Assembly: GCF_007489275.1 (NCBI RefSeq)
Contig: NZ_VLNR01000004.1
Span: 92,636 to 156,635 of the forward strand
Direction: 5' to 3'
Length of the DNA stretch: 64,000 nucleotides
Source of the DNA: Aquimarina algiphila
GTDB lineage: Bacteria > Bacteroidota > Bacteroidia > Flavobacteriales > Flavobacteriaceae
The notes under the pieces are model-generated. The model ran no database searches, was not told where the DNA came from, and saw only the letters and a list, made by a program, of their open reading frames with translations. The position numbers and the translations under genes were made by a program. Positions 36,871-44,442 of this stretch are shown one piece after another. Every line of letters starts with the position of its first letter. Positions within the stretch are counted from its first letter, which is position 1.

Positions 36871-38245
36871 AAATAAAATAACATTAATGTTTGTATTGCT
36901 CACTGCCTTGTTACTGCTGTCAATATTTTTATTTATCTATTTTTCTGTAAAACATTATACAGAAAATGAATTTTATCTTAGATTAAAGCAAAGGGCATCA
37001 ATTGCAGCACAGACGTATTTAGAAGAAGATGAATTAAGTACAAATATATACGAAGATATACGTAAAAAACACTTACAAATCTTACCTAACGAGAAAGAAG
37101 ATATTTTGAAAGTCGATATGGTTCGAAAAACTTTGGTTTCATCTCCCGAATCCTTATTGAAAATGGAATTCTTTAATGAAGTCTTTGCCTCCGGATATGC
37201 AGAGGCCAAAATAGAGAAAAAACATTATACAGCTATTCTTTATAAGGATAATCAGGGAGATTTTATTGTAGTACTTTCTGCAGAAGATCTTTACGGATCT
37301 GCAAAAATGCAAAATCTCTTAAGAACACTGTTAACTGGATATGTATTGAGTTTGATCATACTTTTAGTAATTGGGCGCTATTATGCAAAGGAAGTTTTAA
37401 AGCCTATTTCTGATATCACAAATCAGGTAAACAGAATAAGGGCAAAAAATCTTGACCTGCGATTGGCCAACGGACATAAAAAAGATGAATTAGGTGAACT
37501 ATCTAGAACATTCAACAATATGTTGGATAGGCTCGAAACTTCTTTTGAAATGAAAAGCAGTTTTATACATAATGCCTCACATGAACTCAAGAATCCTTTA
37601 ACAGCTATCATTGGTCAATCAGAGATTGCGCTTAACAGTACTAGAACTAAACAAGAATATATTGTTACACTTCAAACCATTGAAAAAGAAGCTTTACGAC
37701 TTAATGAGCTTATCAATGCTCTTCTTGAACTGGCCCATACCGAATCTGATTCAAAAGGTTTGATTATTGAACATATACGAGCTGATGAGCTTGTAACCGA
37801 ATTAAAAACAAGTTTTGACACTTCCATTTCAAACAAAATAAATTGTGATTTTCAATTTTTGCCCAAAAATCCTGATAAGCTCATTTTTCAAGGAAACCAC
37901 GACCTTATAAAGGTAGCTTTACTAAATATTTTAGACAATGCATTGAAATATTCAAAAAATGCAAAAGTTGACCTTAGTCTTAAGGCAAAGGAGAATTCAA
38001 TTCTCATCTCTATAAAGGATAAAGGTATCGGCATACCCAAAGATGATGTTAAAAATATTTTTGAACCTTTTTACCGAGGCTCGAATGCAAGGGCTTATGA
38101 AGGGTTTGGTTTTGGACTTCCCCTATCCCATAAAATAATACATCTTCACGGTGGAGAGCTAAAAATTCATTCAGAAATAGGACAAGGAACACAAGTCTTA
38201 GTACAGTTACCTAATGTTGATCAAGGGTTAACGATAGCTAGTTAA
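36860..38245 (+). CDS. HAMP-domain sensor histidine kinase
   Basis: The ATG at 36860 (461 residues, MKIRNKITLMF) is preferred to the GTG at 36845. It overlaps the regulator stop (36868-36870). It has two membrane helices (about 8-30 and 155-178) flanking a periplasmic sensor of about 125 residues. A HAMP linker follows (KEVLKPISDITNQVNRIRAKNLDLRL), then the H-box NASHELKNPLTAIIG with H241, the N-box LLNILDNALKYSKNA, and G boxes KDKGIGIPKDD and FGFGLPLSHKII. It is an EnvZ/BaeS-type kinase. The large sensor region gives no clue to the ligand; the linked stress protein suggests an envelope or energy stress signal. Confidence 0.94.
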   Translation: MKIRNKITLMFVLLTALLLLSIFLFIYFSVKHYTENEFYLRLKQRASIAAQTYLEEDELSTNIYEDIRKKHLQILPNEKEDILKVDMVRKTLVSSPESLLKMEFFNEVFASGYAEAKIEKKHYTAILYKDNQGDFIVVLSAEDLYGSAKMQNLLRTLLTGYVLSLIILLVIGRYYAKEVLKPISDITNQVNRIRAKNLDLRLANGHKKDELGELSRTFNNMLDRLETSFEMKSSFIHNASHELKNPLTAIIGQSEIALNSTRTKQEYIVTLQTIEKEALRLNELINALLELAHTESDSKGLIIEHIRADELVTELKTSFDTSISNKINCDFQFLPKNPDKLIFQGNHDLIKVALLNILDNALKYSKNAKVDLSLKAKENSILISIKDKGIGIPKDDVKNIFEPFYRGSNARAYEGFGFGLPLSHKIIHLHGGELKIHSEIGQGTQVLVQLPNVDQGLTIAS

Positions 38246-38250
38246 AATTT

Positions 38251-38283
38251 TAATCTCATTCCAATCTCATTCTTATCTTTTTT
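38251..38283 (+). promoter_or_regulatory. Tandem 11-bp motif upstream of the stress gene (site B)
   Basis: TAATCTCATTC (38251-38261) and CAATCTCATTC (38262-38272) are adjacent and differ at one position. A weaker third unit, TTATCTTTTTT (38273-38283), follows. The array begins 79 bp before the universal stress gene ATG and repeats the element found upstream of the response regulator. Confidence 0.55.
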
Positions 38284-38329
38284 TAATGTCTCGGGATTAC
38301 TATTGTAATCAAAATAAAATACGAGCATT

Positions 38330-38788
38330 ATGAAAAAAATATTGATTCCTACAGACTTTAGCATCAAATCATTAAAATTAGCAGAATACGCTTTTAATCT
38401 ATACCCTAAAGAAATAGTTAATCTTATACTGGTATATCCATATCGATTACCTGTTTGGGAGGGTGATCTTTACAGATTCTCTTCGAAAGAAATTATAGCT
38501 GAACTTAATAGTGAGGAATTTTCTAAAGCAAAAAACAAACTTGTTAATAGATATTATATAAACATTAATTCAATTCTAATAGAGTTATTCATTGGGGTCA
38601 ATTCATACGCTTTTAAAAACTTTAGGGATGAACACCAAATACAAATTGCAGTAGTACCTCAAAAAGGAGATTTGGATTTTTCGCATAATTCTACATTTGA
38701 CCCCTTGTATTTTATTTTAAAAAATGTGCCTAAAGTATATCAAATAAATCTTACAAAGGAAGAGGAAGATTGGGCTAAACAGTATTAA
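38330..38788 (+). CDS. Universal stress protein-like (UspA fold), single domain
   Basis: The protein has 152 residues. The first strand and helix MKKILIPTDFSIKSLKLAEYAFNLYP are typical of UspA, including the D of PTDF. The later QIQIAVVPQKGDLDF segment matches the fourth strand, but the usual ATP-binding G-2x-G-9x-G-S/T motif is not clear. Bacteroidota Usp proteins often have two domains of about 270 residues, so this is a single-domain or shortened member. The upstream operator-like motif suggests control by the neighbouring two-component system. Confidence 0.75.
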   Translation: MKKILIPTDFSIKSLKLAEYAFNLYPKEIVNLILVYPYRLPVWEGDLYRFSSKEIIAELNSEEFSKAKNKLVNRYYININSILIELFIGVNSYAFKNFRDEHQIQIAVVPQKGDLDFSHNSTFDPLYFILKNVPKVYQINLTKEEEDWAKQY

Positions 38789-39003
38789 AGAAAATTAATA
38801 TGAGGTCATTTTTTTCTCCTAAAAAAGGGTTTTCTTAACTTAGATATAGTAGGTATTTTATCGAAATAGTAAAAATCTATTTTAAAAATTGAGTTGCAAA
38901 AAATCACAGTAAAATAGCTACAGATTAATCTTCCTGTATAACTCACATAAAATGACCGTAAAAAGTTATTAATAAACTTCATTTCAGCAATCATAAATTA
39001 AAA

Positions 39004-39843
39004 ATGAGACTTACAATTATTTTTACATTATTCGCATTGGCAAAAGTCAAGGCGCAAGAATCAGGAAAACAAACCAAGGATAGTATTTATATACAAGAAA
39101 TCGAAAAAAAGGAGCCCATTAAAAATTTTCATGCCGAACCCCTATATATTGATTTAATAAGAGATTTGGGCGCAAGAAAAGGTGAAAAAGAATGGAACGT
39201 TGGATTTGGTATTACCGATAGAAACGTATATGATGAATATGAAGCCTTAGTAGAATATGAATGGGCCCCTATAGATAGACTGGGTTTGGAAGTTGAACTG
39301 CCTTTTTCCATTTATCCATCATCCCAAAACGGAAACGCACCTTCCAGCAACCTAAACAGTTTAAAACTTGCAGCACAATATTCTTTTTTTGTATCAGAAA
39401 AGCTTAATACTTCTATGGCCATTGGATATATCCATGAGTTTGAGATGACCGAGTTCGACAACTACGGAAAGAAAACACTATTTACAGGTAATGTCTATAA
39501 TCCATTTTATATCGTTGCAAAGAGATGGGGGCAAAATTTTCATACATTACTATATACCGGACCTCAATTTATCCACCATTTTTCTAATGGTGTTATTGAT
39601 ACAAATTGGCAAATAAACTCCAATATACATTATATGATAAGTGGTACCAGAAATTTCATTGGTATTGAGTTCAATAAAAATGTGAATGAGTTAGACTTTG
39701 ATATGACGATAAGACCACAAATGCGAGTTGGAATAACGAACGACTTATTGATCGGAATAGTGACAGGTATTCCGATAAGTAGAAAGAATGAAAGATTCAG
39801 TACATTTTTAAGATTAATTTATGAACCAGGACATAAAAAATAA
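39004..39843 (+). CDS. Secreted outer-membrane barrel-type protein (HAEPLYIDLIRDLGARKGE family)
   Basis: The protein has 279 residues with a signal peptide ending KVKAQ. The start of the mature region has the block FHAEPLYIDLIRDLGARKGEKEWNVGFG, which I recall as a recurrent hallmark of an unnamed Bacteroidota family. The rest alternates short polar and aromatic strands (EYEWAPIDRLGLEVELPF, LKLAAQYSFFVS, MRVGITNDLLIGIVTGIPI) and ends with an aromatic strand, as in outer-membrane barrels. It lies between the stress gene and an orphan sensor-like protein. Function unknown; perhaps an envelope sensor or porin. Confidence 0.7.
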   Translation: MRLTIIFTLFALAKVKAQESGKQTKDSIYIQEIEKKEPIKNFHAEPLYIDLIRDLGARKGEKEWNVGFGITDRNVYDEYEALVEYEWAPIDRLGLEVELPFSIYPSSQNGNAPSSNLNSLKLAAQYSFFVSEKLNTSMAIGYIHEFEMTEFDNYGKKTLFTGNVYNPFYIVAKRWGQNFHTLLYTGPQFIHHFSNGVIDTNWQINSNIHYMISGTRNFIGIEFNKNVNELDFDMTIRPQMRVGITNDLLIGIVTGIPISRKNERFSTFLRLIYEPGHKK

Positions 39844-39894
39844 AATTAAATACTTGCGAAGCGTATTGAAAACCTACCTTATGTTGCAGTTTCG

Positions 39895-40548
39895 ATGAAT
39901 AGTATAATAAAAATATACAAAAAAATTATAGCGATAAAATCAGTCTTATTTTTTAATTTTCGTCTGATTAAAGCAATATTTTTGGTAGTAATCTTGGTTC
40001 TTACAACTAATTGGCTAAATCAAAGACACTTATCAATGGTACTAAGCTCTTTAGACTCATCATATAAAGATCATGTAATTACTCAACACTATGTGTATAA
40101 ACTGAATCATCTTTTCAACCTAAAACGATTACAGTTAAATACTAATACTACATTTTCTAATAATTTCGGGGAAAGTATAACAATTAAACAATTGTTAACC
40201 GACTTTAGAGCCACGACACTAACAACAAAGGAATCGCTACATTTTAATAATTTAGAAAAAAAATATATCAGGTTACTGGATCTAGAAGAATCCATTGCGG
40301 GCAAGACACATGAAACTGTAAAAAAAGTACATTCAGAAATGAACATTATCATTGATCTTATACTAGAAAATATAGATGCTCTGGCAAATATTAAGTTCAA
40401 AGATAATGCACAATTACAACTTCCAAGAATGAATCAAAAATTACTTAGTATAGATAAAGTACTCTTAAAAGTAGAAATCACTTTTTTGATTTTTATTGGA
40501 ATCATTGTACAACTAATCATTTTTTACCCCAGAAAATCAAAATATTAA
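39895..40548 (+). CDS. Membrane protein with periplasmic four-helix-type sensor domain, no output domain
   Basis: The protein has 217 residues. An N-terminal helix (about 22-42, LIKAIFLVVILVLTTNWL) and a C-terminal helix (about 190-210, ITFLIFIGIIVQLIIFY) enclose about 145 mostly helical residues (SMVLSSLDSSYKDHVITQHYVYKLNHLF and so on). This layout resembles the 4HB_MCP/chemoreceptor sensor module. The chain ends just after the second helix (YPRKSKY), with no HAMP, kinase or methyl-accepting part. It might modulate the nearby histidine kinase. Family assignment is tentative. Confidence 0.6.
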   Translation: MNSIIKIYKKIIAIKSVLFFNFRLIKAIFLVVILVLTTNWLNQRHLSMVLSSLDSSYKDHVITQHYVYKLNHLFNLKRLQLNTNTTFSNNFGESITIKQLLTDFRATTLTTKESLHFNNLEKKYIRLLDLEESIAGKTHETVKKVHSEMNIIIDLILENIDALANIKFKDNAQLQLPRMNQKLLSIDKVLLKVEITFLIFIGIIVQLIIFYPRKSKY

Positions 40549-40657
40549 TATTTGATTAGCTTTTTTTATTTTTGAATACAACTTTTTCATACTAAGAAAT
40601 GGAAAGTTTTATTATATCATTTCGAATATTCTAATAGTTATATATTGTATATTATAC

Positions 40658-40717
40658 TGTTAATTGAGTTAATACCGTATCAAAAAACAAAACTTTTCAT
40701 ATATCTTTAAAAGAATA
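40658..40717 (+). repeat. Imperfect direct repeat, right copy
   Basis: This is the partner of the repeat at 35892-35951 (53 of 60 positions identical, same orientation). It lies 110 bp after the stop of the orphan sensor-like gene. Confidence 0.8.
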
Positions 40718-40801
40718 CTAACTTTTAAAACCTGTATAAGGTAAAAAAAATAAACCTTAATAGTATTGAAAAACTAAACAGAAAACAACAAATATCTATT
40801 A

Positions 40802-40930
40802 ATGGAGGGTAGAAAACAATATATTGATCCAAGGACTGGATTATGTTCTGACTATGGTCCTCATTGCGCAGAATTAATATGTATTTTATCCTTGATTGAT
40901 TCTTTATTTTTTATAGAAATAAAAAGCTAA
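40802..40930 (+). CDS. Possible small ORF, 42 residues, Cys-containing
   Basis: An ATG-started frame encodes MEGRKQYIDPRTGLCSDYGPHC... with Cys at 15, 22 and 27 and a hydrophobic C-terminus. It starts 84 bp after the right repeat copy and ends inside the purC terminator stem. The first half looks protein-like rather than random AT-rich translation, but I recognise no family and its reality is uncertain. Confidence 0.3.
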   Translation: MEGRKQYIDPRTGLCSDYGPHCAELICILSLIDSLFFIEIKS

Positions 40931-40955
40931 TCTCTTATAAAAAAAGATCAGCTTT
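40921..40955 (-). terminator. Intrinsic terminator of purC
   Basis: AAAGCTAATCT (40923-40933) and AGATCAGCTTT (40945-40955) pair at 10 of 11 positions with an 11-nt loop. On the minus strand the stem is followed by TTTTTATTT. It lies 34 bp beyond the purC stop. Confidence 0.7.
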
Positions 40956-40988
40956 CTTTTAAATTTTAAAAGCAGAAAAAGAATACAC

Positions 40989-41930
40989 TTATAAATATGC
41001 CAATACGTTCTTTTCTATACGCTGCTCTATATTGGTAACATCCCCTTTTTCAAAAGGAATGCCTGTGATATTTTCATATAATTCAATATAACGTTCAGAA
41101 ACCGAATGAATATATTCATCAGTCATTTCTGGTATCTGCTGACCTTCTTTACCTTGAAAACCATTACTAATCAACCATTGTCTTACAAACTCTTTTGATA
41201 ATTGCTTTTGTGACTCTCCTTTTTGCTGTCTTTCTTCATATCCTTCGGCATAAAAATATCTAGAAGAATCCGGAGTATGTATTTCGTCTATCAAAACAAT
41301 TTCTCCTTCTTTTGTTTTTCCAAATTCATATTTGGTATCCACCAAAATTAATCCACGCTCTGTTGCTATTTCTGATCCTCGTTGAAAAAGTTTGCGTGTG
41401 TATTCTTCAAGAATCACATAATCTTCTTCAGAAACTATTCCTTTTGATAATATCTCTTCTCTAGAGATATCTTCGTCATGTTCTCCATTATCTGCTTTGG
41501 TCGAAGGAGTAATAATTGGTTCTGGAAATTTATCATTCTCTTTCATTCCTTCGGGCATATCAACTCCACATAACATTCTTTTTCCGGTCTTATATTCGCG
41601 TGCAGCATGACCAGAAAGATATCCTCGAATCACCATTTCTACCTTAAAAGGTGAACAAAGATGACCAACAGCAACATTTGGGTCTGGAGTAGCAATTAGC
41701 CAGTTCGGCACCAAATCTTCAGTAGCCTTCATCATTTTGGTAGCAATCTGATTGAGTATTTGACCTTTAAAAGGAATACCTCTGGGCATTACCACATCAA
41801 ATGCTGATAAGCGATCAGTTGCAATCATAACCAAAAGCTCATCATTTATACTATATACTTCTCTCACTTTTCCCTTATAAACAGACTTTTGATTTGGGAA
41901 ATTATAGTTTGTATCTACTATTGTATTCAT
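40989..41930 (-). CDS. purC: Phosphoribosylaminoimidazole-succinocarboxamide synthase (SAICAR synthase)
   Basis: The protein has 313 residues, the longer PurC form. It joins CAIR and aspartate using ATP in purine biosynthesis. Visible signatures include [30 protein letters not shown] near the N-terminus, [27 protein letters not shown] and [13 protein letters not shown] (the SAICAR synthase signature area), and the C-terminal FVRQWL region. It starts at the ATG at 41930 and is cytoplasmic. It lies 54 bp downstream of phoH on the same strand, so the two may share a transcript. Confidence 0.97.
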   Translation of the reverse strand: MNTIVDTNYNFPNQKSVYKGKVREVYSINDELLVMIATDRLSAFDVVMPRGIPFKGQILNQIATKMMKATEDLVPNWLIATPDPNVAVGHLCSPFKVEMVIRGYLSGHAAREYKTGKRMLCGVDMPEGMKENDKFPEPIITPSTKADNGEHDEDISREEILSKGIVSEEDYVILEEYTRKLFQRGSEIATERGLILVDTKYEFGKTKEGEIVLIDEIHTPDSSRYFYAEGYEERQQKGESQKQLSKEFVRQWLISNGFQGKEGQQIPEMTDEYIHSVSERYIELYENITGIPFEKGDVTNIEQRIEKNVLAYL

Positions 41931-41984
41931 TAGTTAATTTCATGTTTTAAGTTTTAATCCTAATCGAATTAAAGCCTAAAATAT

Positions 41985-42941
41985 TTATCCATTTCTATTT
42001 TCTATATCCTTATATGCAGCAATTACCTTTTTAACAAGTCTATGGCGAATCACATCTTTGTCATCAAGATAAATCATACCAATCCCTTGAATATTTTTTA
42101 GTACTAATAATGCCTCTTTAAGCCCAGAAGTTACTCTTCTTGGCAGATCTATCTGCCCAGGATCTCCTGTGATAATAAATTTAGCATTCTTACCCATACG
42201 GGTTAAGAACATTTTCATCTGAGCATGTGTTGTATTTTGTGCTTCATCAAGAATAACAAAAGCATTATCTAAGGTTCTTCCTCTCATAAATGCCATTGGT
42301 GCAATCTGAATGACTCCTTTTTCTATAAAGCTATCTAACTTTTCACTAGGAATCATATCCCTTAACGCATCATATAGTGGTTGCATATAAGGATCTAGTT
42401 TTTCTTTTAGATCTCCTGGTAAAAAACCCAGGTTTTCTCCTGCTTCTACAGCAGGGCGAGTAAGTATAATTCGTTTTACTTGCTTTTCTTTTAATGCTTT
42501 AACTGCCAACGCAACACCTGTATATGTTTTTCCAGTACCTGCAGGTCCTATGGCAAAAACCATATCATTTTTATTAGATGACTCAACAAGTTTACGTTGA
42601 TTAGCTGTTTGTGCTTTGATTAACTTTCCTCCAACTCCGTGCAATAATGTTTCTCCACTATTTGCAGATGTCTCATAATCAGCTTTACTATCACTGGTCA
42701 ATATACGTTCAATTACATTTTCATCTAATTTATTATATTTTCCAAAATGTTCAAGTAGCATGTTAAGACGTAAATCAAACTCTTCGAGTAAATCCTCATC
42801 TCCATATACTTTCATTTTACTACCTCTCGCAACAATTTTTAACTTAGGGAAGTATTTTTTTAATAACTGAATATTGCTATTCTGAAGTCCGAAAAACTCT
42901 CTCGGATTAATTTCTGTAAGTTCAATTATAAGTTCGTTCAA
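41985..42941 (-). CDS. phoH: PhoH-like ATPase, TTG start
   Basis: The protein has 318 residues. Walker A is GPAGTGKT (132-139), preceded by the KH-like N-terminal region. Walker B is VILDEAQNTTHAQMKMFLTRMG (DEAQ 232-235), with a conserved ITGDPGQIDLP. PhoH/YbeZ proteins are cytoplasmic ATPases linked to RNA metabolism and ribosome maturation. The start must be the TTG at 42941. An in-frame stop lies two codons upstream, and the next ATG (residue 43) would remove the conserved LIIELTEINPREFFG opening. Confidence 0.95.
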   Translation of the reverse strand: MNELIIELTEINPREFFGLQNSNIQLLKKYFPKLKIVARGSKMKVYGDEDLLEEFDLRLNMLLEHFGKYNKLDENVIERILTSDSKADYETSANSGETLLHGVGGKLIKAQTANQRKLVESSNKNDMVFAIGPAGTGKTYTGVALAVKALKEKQVKRIILTRPAVEAGENLGFLPGDLKEKLDPYMQPLYDALRDMIPSEKLDSFIEKGVIQIAPMAFMRGRTLDNAFVILDEAQNTTHAQMKMFLTRMGKNAKFIITGDPGQIDLPRRVTSGLKEALLVLKNIQGIGMIYLDDKDVIRHRLVKKVIAAYKDIENRNG

Positions 42942-43131
42942 AAGCTATGTGGATTTTAGTATGATTTTTTTTTAGGATTGACTAAGTTTGCTAAAGTTGT
43001 TTAAGTTTTGTCGGGAAAGCAAAATAAAAAATTAAAACGAAGCAAAATGCTTAAAGTATCACAATCAATGAAGTGATCAAAAAGCAGTAAATACGATGGT
43101 TTTATCATCATTTTGTAGTCCAAAGAAAAAC

Positions 43132-43162
43132 TTTGAGTAACTTCATAACAAATTTACATATT
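43132..43162 (+). promoter_or_regulatory. Candidate Bacteroidota promoter of the SAM hydrolase gene
   Basis: TTTG (43132-43135), a 19-nt spacer and TACATATT (43155-43162, 6 of 8 matches to TAnnTTTG) give ideal spacing. The ATG at 43204 is about 35 nt downstream of the implied start site. Confidence 0.35.
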
Positions 43163-43203
43163 TTTAAACGCTTACAGCCAAAAGATATTAACAATTCTTG
43201 TAC

Positions 43204-44034
43204 ATGCCAATTATCACCTTAACTACAGATTTCGGAATCAAAGATCATTTTGTGTCTGCTGTAAAAGGTGCTATTTATACAGAATTACCGGAAGCCAGAG
43301 TTGTTGATATATCTCATGAAATCTCTCCATTTCATATCACAGAAGCTGCATATATAATACAGAACGCTTATAAAAGCTTTCCAAAAGGTAGTATACATAT
43401 TGTTGGAATAGATAGCGAGCTTAATCCCGAAAATAAACATATCGCAGTAAAATTAGATGATCATTATTTTATATGTGCTAATAACGGACTCATTTGTTTG
43501 ATTACATCAGAGTTTAATCCTGAAAAAGTGGTAGAGATAAATATTCATGATGCTATTGCTTCAAATTTCCCTGTATTAGATGTTTTTGTAAACGTAGCTT
43601 GCCACATTGCCCGAGGAGGTACACTTGAAGTTATTGGAAAAACAATAACTGAAATTAAAACCATCAAAGGAATGACCCCTATTGTAAATGTTGGAGGTAC
43701 TCAAATTGTTGGAAGTATTATTTATATTGACAATTATGGAAATCTGGTAACCAATATTACCCGAAAACTATTTGAAGAAATAGGTAAAGGAAGGAAGTTT
43801 AAAATTACTGCTCGTACAGCTGTATTTGAAAATGTATATGAACGATACAGTGATGCTATCAATTTTGATATCGAAAAAGGTAAACGCGAAGAAGATGGTA
43901 AAAAACTAGCTGTCTTTAATTCTTCTGGATATTTAGAATTAGCAATTTATAAGAGTAATCCTAAAACCGTTGGTGGGGCTTCTAGTCTATTTGGATTATA
44001 CTATAGAGATACAGTCAGTATTAGTTTTGAATGA
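43204..44034 (+). CDS. S-adenosyl-L-methionine hydroxide adenosyltransferase (SAM hydrolase) family protein
   Basis: The protein has 276 residues from the ATG at 43204, which is better than a TTG two codons earlier. The opening IITLTTDFGIKDHFVSAVKGAI is the family signature, with the Asp of TDFG expected at the active site. HIVGIDSELNP and YFICANNGLICLI are also conserved. The C-terminal domain contains YIDNYGNLVTNI and the small-strand tail. Family members (DUF62/PF01887) split SAM into adenosine and methionine using hydroxide, and are related to fluorinases and chlorinases. Nothing suggests halogenase activity here. Confidence 0.93.
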   Translation: MPIITLTTDFGIKDHFVSAVKGAIYTELPEARVVDISHEISPFHITEAAYIIQNAYKSFPKGSIHIVGIDSELNPENKHIAVKLDDHYFICANNGLICLITSEFNPEKVVEINIHDAIASNFPVLDVFVNVACHIARGGTLEVIGKTITEIKTIKGMTPIVNVGGTQIVGSIIYIDNYGNLVTNITRKLFEEIGKGRKFKITARTAVFENVYERYSDAINFDIEKGKREEDGKKLAVFNSSGYLELAIYKSNPKTVGGASSLFGLYYRDTVSISFE

Positions 44035-44100
44035 CTCTAATCTAAAAAAACATGAATCGTAGTACTAGTATTCTATGTCACTACTTTTGAAACTTAAAAA

Positions 44101-44385
44101 ATGATAATACGAATTGTAAAAATGGGGTTTATCCCCGATCAAATTGATGCTTTTTTAGAAGTCTTTGAGCAAAACAAGGATAAAATTCGAAATTTTGAAG
44201 GTTGCAGTCACTTAAAACTGCTACAAGATATTACGAATTCTAATCAATTTTTCACGTATAGTCATTGGGAATCTGAAGAACATCTCAATAACTATAGAAA
44301 CTCTGCGTTATTCAATGGAGTTTGGAAAAACACCAAAAACAAATTCAATCAAAGACCTGAAGCTTGGAGTGTCGTAGATGCATAA
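44101..44385 (+). CDS. Antibiotic biosynthesis monooxygenase (ABM)-fold protein
   Basis: The protein has 94 residues, typical for the dimeric ferredoxin-like ABM fold. The pattern IRIVKMGFIPDQIDAFLEVFEQNKDKIRNFEGCSHLKLLQDI then FTYSHWESEEHLNNYRNSALFNGVW matches the family. Members include heme-degrading and quinol monooxygenases, but many have no known function. It lies 57 bp upstream of the GldF-GldG gene. Confidence 0.88.
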   Translation: MIIRIVKMGFIPDQIDAFLEVFEQNKDKIRNFEGCSHLKLLQDITNSNQFFTYSHWESEEHLNNYRNSALFNGVWKNTKNKFNQRPEAWSVVDA

Positions 44386-44442
44386 TTTTTTAGATTGCAA
44401 ATAGTACTCCTAAATTGTTTAAAGACTAGAAATTAAAAAAAT

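Larger units (their letters stand above)
40549..40988. other. Intergenic region with direct repeat, short ORF and terminator (440 bp)
   Basis: Apart from the right copy of the direct repeat, the 42-residue ORF and the purC terminator, the first ~110 bp is AT-rich with nothing recognisable. Confidence 0.4.

Noticed and set aside
43204..44034. Fluorinase or chlorinase activity for the SAM hydrolase family protein.
   Set aside because: The general family signature is present, but no halogenase-specific loop could be identified and the gene context is housekeeping.
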